This document shows, piece after piece, positions 33,606 to 39,896 of a stretch of DNA of 39,896 nucleotides. Positions within the stretch are counted from its first letter, which is position 1, and each line of letters begins with the position of its first letter. Origin of the DNA: JADFOJ01 sp041580235 (GTDB lineage Bacteria > Planctomycetota > Phycisphaerae > Phycisphaerales > SM1A02); NCBI GenBank assembly GCA_041580235.1, contig JBFGEG010000027.1, positions 1 through 39,896 of the forward strand, in the 5' to 3' direction. The translations under genes were made by a program, and so were the position numbers. The notes under the pieces were generated by a model, which was given only the letters and a program-made list of their open reading frames with translations, ran no database searches and had not been told where the DNA came from.

Positions 33606-34949
33606 ATGGCCGACGCCGTCGCCACCGAGCATGCCTCCATCGCAGCGCAGCATCTGCCCGCCGCGGTCTTCGAAGAGCTGGAGATCGTCAAGGACCCGTC
33701 GAACCTCTTTCACCAGACCATCGAGCAGGTTCTGATCGCGGCTCAGCTGGTCGGGCTGCGCCACCACCAGCAGATCATCCTCGCCCAGCCCCACAACGAG
33801 ATCATGGTGCACTTCCCGGTGCTCATGGACGACGGTCACCACGACCTGTTCAAGGGCTACCGCGTGCAGCACAACAACGCGCTGGGGCCTTACAAGGGGG
33901 GCATCCGCTACCACCCGGACGTGCATCTCGACGACGTCAAGTCTCTTGCCGTTCTCATGACGATGAAGTGCTCCCTGGTGCGTGTCCCCTTCGGCGGCGG
34001 CAAGGGAGGCGTCAAGTGCAACCCCCGCGATCTCAGCCGTGACGAGCTGATGCGGGTGACCCGGCGGTTCTGCTCGGCGATCAGCAACCAGATCGGGGTC
34101 GACTACGACATCCCGGCCCCCGACGTCGGCACCAACGCCCAGATCATGGCCTGGTTCGCCGACACGTACGCCCAGACGAACCCCGAGCACGAGCGTCATG
34201 ACACGGCGCGCATCGTCACCGGAAAACCGGTCGAGCTCGGCGGATCGGCCGGCCGGGAGAAGGCCACCGGACAGGGTCTGGTGGACGTTCTCAAGGAAAT
34301 GCTGCCGGAGCTCGGTATCGACATCTCCCGGATGACCTTCAGCGTGCTGGGCTTCGGCAACGTCGGTGGCTGGACGGGCCGCCTGCTCCACGATCTGGGA
34401 GCCACGATGGTGGCCGTGGCCGACCACACCGGGGCGATCCACGCCGACAAGGGCATCGATCCGCAACGCCTGTCCGAGCATGTGAGGGAGACGGGCGGCG
34501 TCAGCGGATTCAGGGAAGCGGAGCTGATCGACGTCGACGAGTTCTACGGCGTTCCCGTGGACGCCTTCATCCCCGCCGCGCTCGAGCAGATGATCAACGA
34601 GGAGAAGGCGGAGCTGATCAACGCCAAGGTCTTCGCCGAGGGCGCCAACGCGCCCTCCACGCCGGAGGGCGACGCGGTCCTCAGGCGGCGGGGGGTCGAG
34701 ATCCTGCCCGCCATCCTGTGCAACGCGGGCGGCGTGACGGTCTCCTACTTCGAGTGGGTGCAGAACAAGTCGTCGGTGTACTGGACGGCACGGGAGGTGG
34801 ACGAGCGTCTCAACACGCACATGGTGCAGGCCGCCCACCGCGTCAAGCTCGCCCGCGATCGGTACGACGTGGACATGCGCACGGCGAGCTTCTGTGCCGC
34901 CCTCGAGCAGATCGGCAAGGTCTATGACCTCCGCGGCGTCTTTCCCTGA
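33606..34949 (+). CDS. gdhA: glutamate dehydrogenase (Glu/Leu/Phe/Val dehydrogenase family)
   Basis: The protein is 447 aa and catalyses oxidative deamination of an amino acid, most likely glutamate. The substrate region is GYRVQHNNALGPYKGGIRYH, with the catalytic lysine in RVPFGGGKGGVKCNP and the aspartate in DIPAPDVGTNAQIMAWF. The Rossmann NAD(P)-binding motif is VLGFGNVGGWTGRLLHDLGA, and AEGANAPSTPEGD and LCNAGGVTVSYFEWVQN follow. Cofactor preference cannot be read with confidence. It starts at ATG 33606, after a long leader; the frame is open upstream only through ppdK and its spacer. The gene converges with the FKBP gene, 15 nt away. The symbol is used loosely, since gdhA and gudB/rocG-type enzymes are hard to separate by eye. 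Confidence 0.92.
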   Translation: MADAVATEHASIAAQHLPAAVFEELEIVKDPSNLFHQTIEQVLIAAQLVGLRHHQQIILAQPHNEIMVHFPVLMDDGHHDLFKGYRVQHNNALGPYKGGIRYHPDVHLDDVKSLAVLMTMKCSLVRVPFGGGKGGVKCNPRDLSRDELMRVTRRFCSAISNQIGVDYDIPAPDVGTNAQIMAWFADTYAQTNPEHERHDTARIVTGKPVELGGSAGREKATGQGLVDVLKEMLPELGIDISRMTFSVLGFGNVGGWTGRLLHDLGATMVAVADHTGAIHADKGIDPQRLSEHVRETGGVSGFREAELIDVDEFYGVPVDAFIPAALEQMINEEKAELINAKVFAEGANAPSTPEGDAVLRRRGVEILPAILCNAGGVTVSYFEWVQNKSSVYWTAREVDERLNTHMVQAAHRVKLARDRYDVDMRTASFCAALEQIGKVYDLRGVFP

Positions 34950-34964
34950 GCCGCCGACCGCTTC

Positions 34965-35654
34965 CTACTCCTGGACGATCTCGATCAGCTCGACGTCGAA
35001 GATCAGCGTTGCCTCGCCTGGGATGACCGGCGGGTAGCCGCGGGGCCCGTATCCCAGGCTGGCGGGAATGATGAGCTTGCGCTTGCCGCCGACCTTCATG
35101 GTGGCGACGCCCTCCGACCAGCCGGGAATGACGCCGTTGAGCGGAAAAGTCGCCGGCGTTCCGCGATCCACCGAGCTGTCGAACTTCGTGCCGTCGTTGA
35201 GCCAACCGGTGTAGTGCACCTTGACCGTGCTGGTGGGGCCGAGGGGTGCCGAGCCCTGCCCCGCGACGATCTCGTAGTACTTCAGACCCGAATCGCTCTC
35301 GATCCACTGACCGGTGACGGCTGCGCCGGGAAACCGTGGGATGACCTTGTCGGACCTGATGCTGCCGGTCATCGAGTCGATGACGAGCCGCCGTTTGGTG
35401 CCCTTGTTGAACACGGTGACGTCGATCGTGGCCGCGTCCGCGGCCAGGTCGTAGCTCGCGGCGGCGATGACGCCACCGGTGGACGTCTCGGCGATCTCGA
35501 TGGCCCGGGTGATCCCCACCTTCCTGGACTTGATGCTCGCTTCCACGCTGGCTTCGCTGGGCGGGATGGCGCTGTAGTCCGGTGCGGCGGCGAGGAGCAC
35601 CGCGGCCGTGATCGGCAGCCCGACGGTGAGAGACAGGATGAGACTCCGTGCCAT
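34965..35654 (-). CDS. exported PepSY-like domain fused to an FKBP-type peptidyl-prolyl isomerase
   Basis: The protein is 229 aa. A signal peptide (MARSLILSLTVGLPITAAVL) is followed by an alpha+beta region of about 75 residues (KVGITRAIEIAETSTGGVIA, RRLVIDSMTGSI) that resembles a PepSY domain. The FKBP domain runs from about residue 120 to the end: STVKVHYTGWLNDGTKFDSS, then PATFPLNGVIPGWSEGVATM, GGKRKLIIPASLGYG and EATLIFDVELIEI. The catalytic aromatic and Asp residues (YTG, FDSS, IPGW) are present, so it should be an active PPIase acting outside the cytoplasm. PepSY is often inhibitory or a binding module, so the pair may form a periplasmic chaperone. The domain fusion is called by eye. A possible AAGGA lies before the ATG. 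Confidence 0.85.
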   Translation of the reverse strand: MARSLILSLTVGLPITAAVLLAAAPDYSAIPPSEASVEASIKSRKVGITRAIEIAETSTGGVIAAASYDLAADAATIDVTVFNKGTKRRLVIDSMTGSIRSDKVIPRFPGAAVTGQWIESDSGLKYYEIVAGQGSAPLGPTSTVKVHYTGWLNDGTKFDSSVDRGTPATFPLNGVIPGWSEGVATMKVGGKRKLIIPASLGYGPRGYPPVIPGEATLIFDVELIEIVQE

Positions 35655-35704
35655 GGAACCGTTTCCTTGTGTGTGAGGGTGGTGAGTGAGTTGGGGCGGT
35701 GGCG

Positions 35705-36124
35705 TCAGCCCTCGTCGGCCAGCGTCGCCCGCATTGACTCGACAAGCTCTGCCGCCCGGCCGTCATCCAGCTTCTTCGTGAACCACCCGATCTCCAGGCC
35801 GCTGCCGTGGAGCTTCGGGATGATGTGGAAGTGCACGTGGAAGACGGCCTGGTGGGCGGCGGGCCCGTTGTTCTGAAGCACGTTGTAGGAGGTCGCCCCG
35901 GTCGCCTTCATCACGGCCCGGCAAAGACGCGGCAGCACTCGCCCCAGGGCGGCGGAGGCGTCATCGCTGAGCTCGTGCAGACGCGTGACACGCTCCTTGG
36001 GAATCACCAGCGTGTGGCCGTCGCTCAGCGGCCCGATGTCGAGGAAAGCCAGCACGTGGTCGTCCTCGTAGACGCGGTGGCAGGGGATCTCCCCGTCGAT
36101 GATCTTGTCGAAGACCGTGGGCAT
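35705..36124 (-). CDS. HIT-family protein (histidine triad nucleotide hydrolase)
   Basis: This 139-aa HIT protein has the triad motif HVHFHIIPK (H96, H98, H100), with the catalytic histidine expected in the middle of the motif. The N-terminal phrase VFDKIIDGEIPCHRVYEDDH and GHTLVIPKERVTRLHEL are typical of HINT/GalT-related nucleotide-binding proteins. Such enzymes hydrolyse adenosine nucleotides with N- or phosphate-linked groups. It lies 63 nt downstream of the queuosine-precursor transporter gene and 50 nt upstream of the FKBP gene on the same strand. A TACAAT hexamer (36164-36169 on the minus strand) lies about 40 nt before the ATG, implying a short leader that contains part of a G/C-rich inverted sequence. 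Confidence 0.93.
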   Translation of the reverse strand: MPTVFDKIIDGEIPCHRVYEDDHVLAFLDIGPLSDGHTLVIPKERVTRLHELSDDASAALGRVLPRLCRAVMKATGATSYNVLQNNGPAAHQAVFHVHFHIIPKLHGSGLEIGWFTKKLDDGRAAELVESMRATLADEG

Positions 36125-36163
36125 GGGAAAGGGGGTCAGGGGTTAGGGCAGATGGACTCCGGG

Positions 36164-36169
36164 ATTGTA
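36164..36169 (-). promoter_or_regulatory. -10-like hexamer TACAAT of the HIT gene
   Basis: TACAAT on the minus strand lies 39 nt before the ATG at 36124, predicting a leader of about 30 nt. The leader includes a C-rich run (CCCTAACCCCTGACCCCC) complementary in part to the G-rich end of the upstream transporter gene. Confidence 0.35.
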
Positions 36170-36186
36170 CTTGCAAATTCCTACCC

Positions 36187-37005
36187 TCACTCCGGACCCC
36201 GAACCCCCAACCCCTCTTCATCCACCTCATGCTCGATCATGGGGTCGATCTCAAGGTAGCGGCCCAGGTACCGCACGGCGACGTAGAAGGGCACGGTGTC
36301 GGCCAGGGCCGCGGCCAGCTTGAACATGTAGTTGCTCCCCAGCAGCACGAGCAGGCTGGCGACGGTGATCTCACCGCGGAGAAAGACGGCGCCGAAGGTG
36401 ATCGAGACCACCATGACCGAATCCACGAGCTGGCTCACGATCGTGCTCCCGTTGTTGCGCAGCCACAGGTGGCGGCCTCGGGTGAGCCGCTTCCAGAAAT
36501 GAAACAGGTACACGTCGCAGAACTGTGCCGCCAGATAGGCGGCCATCGAGGCCAGCACCGCACCGGCCGTGCACGCGAAGATCAAAGAGAACAGCTCACC
36601 CTCGCCCTCGATGACCGAGCCGTCGGGCAGCGCCACCGGCTCGGCGAGATGAAGAACCTGCCACGGCGGCTGACGATCTGCGGCGACGGCGGGCAGCGCC
36701 TGTCCCAGCCACAAGATCCCGATGACGAACAGGTTGATCATGAGCCCCACCCACACCACCGCCCGCGCGCGCCGGCGGCCGAACAGCTCACTGATGAGGT
36801 CGGTGCACAGGAACGTCAGGGGATAGGGCAGCACGCCCACCGCCAGCGCCAGCGGCCCGACGTGAACAAAACGCGTGATGCCGATGATGTTGAGCATCGC
36901 CATGGCCCCGATGAACACGGCGGCCAGGATCAGGAAGACGCGCTCGCGGCGAGCGTGCAGCGCGGATGCCTCGACGGGATGCAGATCGGTGCTGGGTTTG
37001 CTCAT
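36187..37005 (-). CDS. queuosine precursor transporter (VUT/YhhQ family)
   Basis: This 272-aa membrane protein has about six helices. Recognisable YhhQ segments are FVHVGPLALAVGVLPYPLTF, LCTDLISELFGRRRARAVVW, AAYLAAQFCDVYLFHFWKRL and LWLRNNGSTIVSQLVDSVMV. This family imports 7-cyano-7-deazaguanine or 7-aminomethyl-7-deazaguanine for tRNA queuosine. The start is ATG 37005, which has TATCGT exactly 7 nt before it and is divergent from nadC. A longer frame upstream would run antisense through nadC. The last ten residues (EEGLGVRGPE) are encoded by a G-rich repetitive phrase and are probably not part of the conserved fold. Confidence 0.88.
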   Translation of the reverse strand: MSKPSTDLHPVEASALHARRERVFLILAAVFIGAMAMLNIIGITRFVHVGPLALAVGVLPYPLTFLCTDLISELFGRRRARAVVWVGLMINLFVIGILWLGQALPAVAADRQPPWQVLHLAEPVALPDGSVIEGEGELFSLIFACTAGAVLASMAAYLAAQFCDVYLFHFWKRLTRGRHLWLRNNGSTIVSQLVDSVMVVSITFGAVFLRGEITVASLLVLLGSNYMFKLAAALADTVPFYVAVRYLGRYLEIDPMIEHEVDEEGLGVRGPE

Positions 37006-37012
37006 GACCCGA

Positions 37013-37029
37013 ACGATACGCGGTAGACT
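37013..37029. promoter_or_regulatory. back-to-back -10 boxes of the transporter gene and nadC
   Basis: On the minus strand TATCGT (37013-37018) is followed by 7 nt and the transporter ATG at 37005. On the plus strand TAGACT (37024-37029) is followed by 7 nt and the nadC GTG at 37037. Only 5 bp separate the two boxes, so two polymerases cannot occupy the site together. Confidence 0.5.
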
Positions 37030-37036
37030 GACTTTC

Positions 37037-37951
37037 GTGTACGACCTCAACGACCTGCCTCTGCCCGCGCTGTTCGAGGCGTTGACGGCCGACGGCTCGC
37101 TCGCCCGGCTGCTGACGGCGGCGCGGCATGAGGACCTCGCCGAGGCCGGCGACGTGACCACCGCCGTCATGTTTGACAACGGCTGGACGGCCCGCGCCAC
37201 CGGCGTCGCCCGCCAGACCGGCGTCGTCTGCGGCATGGCGGTGGTGCCGAGGGTCCTGACCGCCTTTGACTGTGCCGCGGAGCTGGAGATCCTGACCGAG
37301 GACGGTCGGCGATGCGACGGGGGCGAGACGCTGTGGCGGCTGCACGGCGAGATCGGCTCGATCCTCACGGCTGAACGGACACTGCTCAACATCGTGGGAC
37401 GGCTCTGCGGAGTCGCGACGCTCACCGCCCGCTACGTGGAGCAGGCTGCCGGCACCTGCGCCGTGATCTGTGATACGCGCAAGACGACGCCCGGCCTGCG
37501 CGGGCTCGAGAAATACGCCGTCCGGTGCGGCGGCGGGACCCTGCACCGGCTCGGCCTGCACGACGCGGTGCTGCTGAAGGACAATCACCTGGCCCACCTG
37601 GGCCCGACCGAGCTCGTGCCCGCGGTGACGAAAGCCGTCACGGCCGCCCGCAGAGCGTACGAGCTGCGGTTCGTGGAGGTCGAGGTCGACGATCTCGAGC
37701 AGCTGCAGCTGCTGCTGGGACTTCCGGACGGCCTGATCGACATCGTGCTGCTCGACAACATGTCGCCGGAGCAGTTGCGTGAGGCCGTCGCGCTCCGCGA
37801 CATCGGCGCGCCGCGTCTGCTGCTCGAAGCGTCCGGCGGCATCGGGCTCGACGAGGTCCGCGCCGTGGCTGAGACGGGTGTCGATCGCATCTCCGTGGGA
37901 GCGCTGACGCACGGGGCCACGTCGATGGACGTGAGCCTCGAGGTCACGTGA
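37037..37951 (+). CDS. nadC: nicotinate-nucleotide pyrophosphorylase (carboxylating)
   Basis: This is quinolinate phosphoribosyltransferase for NAD synthesis, converting quinolinate and PRPP to nicotinate mononucleotide. At 304 aa it has full length. The N-terminal helices contain AARHEDLAEAGDVTTAVMF. The active-site arginines and lysines lie in ICDTRKTTPGLRGLEKYAVR and HDAVLLKDNHLAHLGP. The barrel continues with VEVDDLEQLQLLL, DIVLLDNMSPEQLREAV and LLEASGGIGLDEVRAVAETG, ending with DRISVGALTHGATSMDVSLE. The GTG at 37037 is chosen because TAGACT lies exactly 7 nt before it. An ATG at 37004 would start inside the divergent transporter gene. The stop overlaps birA (GTGA, 37948-37951), so the two are coupled. 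Confidence 0.93.
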   Translation: MYDLNDLPLPALFEALTADGSLARLLTAARHEDLAEAGDVTTAVMFDNGWTARATGVARQTGVVCGMAVVPRVLTAFDCAAELEILTEDGRRCDGGETLWRLHGEIGSILTAERTLLNIVGRLCGVATLTARYVEQAAGTCAVICDTRKTTPGLRGLEKYAVRCGGGTLHRLGLHDAVLLKDNHLAHLGPTELVPAVTKAVTAARRAYELRFVEVEVDDLEQLQLLLGLPDGLIDIVLLDNMSPEQLREAVALRDIGAPRLLLEASGGIGLDEVRAVAETGVDRISVGALTHGATSMDVSLEVT

Positions 37952-38727
37952 GCGTCATGCCCGGCACCGGCATCGAAGCGTGGACCGACCGCCTCCGGGC
38001 CGTGCTCGGTGACCCGAACGGACCGCTCCAGCGCGTCATCGTGCTTCGGGAGACCGATTCGACCCAGGATGCGGCCCGGCGGCTCGGGGCAGGGCCTGGC
38101 GATGTCGTCGTGGCGTGGCGTCAGACGGCCGGCCGCGGGCGGCTGGGGCGGGCGTGGGCCGACACCGGTGACGAGGGGATTGCCGTGACATTCGTGATCG
38201 AGGCGGCGCCGCCGGAGCGGCTGGCCCCGGCGTGCGCGGTGGGGGCGGCCCGTGCCGCGGAGGCGCTGCTCGGCCTGGCGGGAACGGAGCAGGCAACGGT
38301 GGGCATCAAGTGGCCCAACGACGTGGTTGCCGGCGGCCGCAAGCTCGCGGGCGTGCTCGTCGAGCAGGCCGACGGCGTGGCCGCCGTGGGCATCGGGATG
38401 AACGTGAGCCAGACGCAGTGGCCCCCGGACCTGACGGACCGGGCCGTGAGCCTCGTCCAGCTGGGGGCCCGTGTCGACCGGATCGACGCCGCGGCCTCCC
38501 TGATCGGGGCCATGAACGAGGCGCTGCGTCTGGACGATGAGCGGCTGCGAGGGGAGTTCGTGGCCCGTGACGTGCTGGCGGGTCGCCGCGCGACCTTTCG
38601 CAGTGGAGGCCGGACGATTACCGGAACCGTTCGTCAGATCGACCCAATGCTCGGCCTCATCGTGCGAACCGACCGACAAGACGAGGTGCACCTGCCCGCG
38701 GCGACCACCACCGTGGTGTCCGACTGA
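37948..38727 (+). CDS. birA: biotin-[acetyl-CoA-carboxylase] ligase
   Basis: This 259-aa monofunctional biotin protein ligase attaches biotin to carboxylase carrier proteins via biotinyl-AMP. The motifs are VLRETDSTQDAARRL, QTAGRGRLGRAW (the biotin/ATP-binding GRGRxGR loop), IKWPNDVVAGGRKLAGVLVE and AVGIGMNVSQTQ. The C-terminal SH3-like domain reads ATFRSGGRTITGTVRQID. It lacks the N-terminal DNA-binding domain of bifunctional BirA, so it should not act as a repressor. The start is the GTG at 37948, which overlaps the nadC stop; an in-frame ATG lies at 37957. Both genes sit on one transcript from the leaderless nadC promoter. Confidence 0.93.
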   Translation: MSVMPGTGIEAWTDRLRAVLGDPNGPLQRVIVLRETDSTQDAARRLGAGPGDVVVAWRQTAGRGRLGRAWADTGDEGIAVTFVIEAAPPERLAPACAVGAARAAEALLGLAGTEQATVGIKWPNDVVAGGRKLAGVLVEQADGVAAVGIGMNVSQTQWPPDLTDRAVSLVQLGARVDRIDAAASLIGAMNEALRLDDERLRGEFVARDVLAGRRATFRSGGRTITGTVRQIDPMLGLIVRTDRQDEVHLPAATTTVVSD

Positions 38728-38748
38728 ACCGCACCGTGGCGGCACGAC

Positions 38749-38754
38749 TATAAA
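38749..38754 (+). promoter_or_regulatory. -10-like TATAAA before the exported hypothetical gene
   Basis: TATAAA lies 26 nt before the ATG at 38781. The leader of about 20 nt contains AGGGG as a weak Shine-Dalgarno candidate. Confidence 0.3.
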
Positions 38755-38780
38755 GAGCGGGGGAAACAGGGGTCCGGCTC

Positions 38781-39365
38781 ATGTCCACGGCACCGCTCAG
38801 AAGGCTCCGGGCAGCGGCTCTCTCGCTGGCGGCTCTCACCGTGCCGGCGGTGGGGCAGACTCTCGAGCCCGTCGATCAGACGATCGAGGACATCACGATC
38901 CTGGCCGAGAGCCTGCGCGAGATCGAGGTGGGACTGGGCCAACCCAACGACTTCCGCCAGGTCTATCGCTATCAGGATGATCAGCTCATGCGGGTGCAGG
39001 GTGGGCTGTACGCCGTGTTCCCGGAGTCCGTGTACGTCAAGAGCGAGGACGGGCAGGTGCTGCCGACCATCCCGCCCAACACGACCTTCTACATCGGGCC
39101 GCCGCCCGGCCCTTTGGTGGCGCCGCCATCGCCATCGTTCGAGCTTCGTCTCGACCTGAGGGTGCCGCCGGGCCTCGTCAACGGATCGGCGGCATCAAGC
39201 GCGGTGCCGCGTGTGGGGATTCCGCGATTGCTACCGGCCGCAGCGCCGCCTCCGCCGCCGGATTCGCGCAGCATGGTGATCGACCCGACCTACCGCGCGG
39301 ATCGCGTGCGAGCCCTCATGCGCTACGCGGCCAGGGCACGGCGTCTTCGTTTCGACCGGTGGTGA
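38781..39365 (+). CDS. exported hypothetical protein
   Basis: This 194-aa protein begins with a signal peptide (MSTAPLRRLRAAALSLAALT, then VPAVGQ) and has no family that I recognise. The mature part has a central stretch (FRQVYRYQDDQLMRVQGGLY, then PESVYVKSEDGQVLPTIPPN) followed by proline-rich linkers (PPPGPLVAPPSPSF; PAAAPPPPPDS). It ends in an Arg-rich tail, RADRVRALMRYAARARRLRF. It lies 53 nt after birA and 10 nt before the convergent small gene. It may be an envelope or cell-surface protein. No function can be given. Confidence 0.65.
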   Translation: MSTAPLRRLRAAALSLAALTVPAVGQTLEPVDQTIEDITILAESLREIEVGLGQPNDFRQVYRYQDDQLMRVQGGLYAVFPESVYVKSEDGQVLPTIPPNTTFYIGPPPGPLVAPPSPSFELRLDLRVPPGLVNGSAASSAVPRVGIPRLLPAAAPPPPPDSRSMVIDPTYRADRVRALMRYAARARRLRFDRW

Positions 39366-39375
39366 GAGCCTCCGC

Positions 39376-39600
39376 TCAGGCGGCCCGGGGACGATCGTCG
39401 TCATCGTCGAAGAAGCCCAGGCAGCCCAGCGTTCGGGCGAGATCCTCCATGCGTCGGCTCACCCGCTCGAAGGCATAGAGCACGTCGGGGCTCTCCTGCG
39501 TGGGGGCACCGTCGCCGGCGCTCGTCGGTCGCGGGAAGCGAAAGACCTCGCACTCGGGTCGCGAACTGTCATCCATTCCAGGAAAGCGAAGCCTCGGCAT
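39376..39600 (-). CDS. small hypothetical protein
   Basis: The ORF of 74 aa starts MPRLRFPGMDDSSRPECEVF and ends in an acidic run, GFFDDDDDRPRAA. The frame is open for 80 more residues upstream, but that part looks compositionally unnatural. GGAG lies 7 nt before the ATG at 39600 and supports this start. No family, signal peptide or membrane segment is seen. A helical stretch, LYAFERVSRRMEDLARTLG, could mediate protein contacts. Confidence that it is a gene is moderate. Upstream, at 39601-39817, I see no other gene. A second copy of the hairpin repeat begins at 39818. Confidence 0.5.
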   Translation of the reverse strand: MPRLRFPGMDDSSRPECEVFRFPRPTSAGDGAPTQESPDVLYAFERVSRRMEDLARTLGCLGFFDDDDDRPRAA

Positions 39601-39817
39601 AGGGTCTCCGGTTCCGCGGATCGGCCGAACGGGCACCCTCCTTTGGCCCGGGCACCAAGGCCGGCGCACACGAGACGGCGTAACACCGAGTTCTTTCCAT
39701 GCATGTCGAGGTTCTCGGACGTTGGGTCGGGCGGGTGATGGTCGGCCATCAGGCCTTTCGGCAAGAGACACCCGCCGCGCAGCCCGATCCAATCGAGACT
39801 CAGAACGCACTGGGGCA

Positions 39818-39896
39818 AGCCTGTTCCAGGGACGCAGGCTCATCCCGAGCGCAAGCGAGGGCTCGATTGTGAGGCAGGATGCCGAACAATCGACAG
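39818..39896 (-). repeat. double-hairpin repeat element, copy 2
   Basis: This is the same element as at 23043-23120, read on the minus strand and running to the window edge. Hairpin 1 is GATTGT-TC-GGC, loop ATCCT, GCC-TC-ACAATC; the linker is CCCTCGCTTGCGCTCGGGA (39843-39861). Hairpin 2 is AGCCTG, loop CGTCCCTGGAA, CAGGCT (39818-39840). Loops and linker match copy 1, and both stems differ but still pair fully, apart from a 2x2 internal loop in hairpin 1. More of the array could lie beyond the edge. Confidence 0.85.

Noticed and set aside
37004..37036. ATG at 37004 as the nadC start
   Set aside because: It overlaps the start of the divergent transporter gene and the promoter boxes. The GTG at 37037 lies exactly 7 nt after TAGACT.
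39601..39843. Extension of the small right-edge ORF to 155 aa
   Set aside because: The added residues are low-complexity, cross the repeat element boundary, and a ribosome binding site supports the shorter start.

Overview
The window is 39.9 kb of very GC-rich, gene-dense bacterial chromosome with about 38 protein genes on both strands. I see no rRNA, tRNA, CRISPR array, transposase or phage gene. The gene content suggests a Planctomycetota bacterium, most likely of the Phycisphaerae type. Pointers are an ECF sigma factor beside a membrane-anchored Ser/Thr kinase and an FHA protein, proteins resembling the N-domains of secretins, a TMTC-like TPR membrane protein, and hairpin-rich intergenic repeats. 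No marker gene is present, so this placement is an inference.

Layout. 1-4.3 kb: complex I genes nuoD, nuoE and nuoF, with a small unknown gene and a methyltransferase gene lying between nuoE and nuoF. 4.4-6.3 kb: ybeY and a CorC/HlyC-type CBS protein (ribosome maturation and ion handling). 6.3-8.1 kb: two tandem exported paralogues resembling secretin N-domains. 8.1-14.7 kb: a glycan or cell-surface block (zinc-ribbon methyltransferase, GT2 glycosyltransferase, TMTC-like protein, GT-C glycosyltransferase) that also holds an M42-type peptidase. 14.8-16.0 kb: a RibBA-type protein whose cyclohydrolase half has lost its zinc cysteines. 16.1-20.9 kb: a signalling block (ECF sigma factor, small partner, CYTH phosphatase, FHA protein, multi-pass Ser/Thr kinase). 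20.9-22.9 kb: class I amidotransferase, a 58-residue membrane protein, a c'-like cytochrome and a single-domain response regulator. 22.9-23.1 kb: a tandem hairpin repeat array. 23.2-28.2 kb: a lone atpC with scpB, then a lipoprotein, a DUF58 protein and a transglutaminase. 28.4-35 kb: a PilZ protein, pabB, pyruvate phosphate dikinase and glutamate dehydrogenase. 35-39.9 kb: a PepSY-FKBP protein, a HIT protein, a queuosine-precursor transporter, nadC, birA, two small unknown genes, and a second copy of the hairpin repeat at the right edge.

The two most unusual signals are not proteins. First, a repeat element occurs at 23.04-23.12 kb (+) and 39.82-39.90 kb (-). Its two hairpins keep identical loops while their stems differ by fully compensatory changes. 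Second, many transcription units carry a TAnnnT hexamer 6-8 nt before the start codon, with no visible -35 box and often no Shine-Dalgarno sequence. This suggests that leaderless transcription is common in this organism. Genes internal to operons mostly use ATGA/GTGA stop-start overlaps.

I did not find a protein-based defence or mobile system that I could call new.
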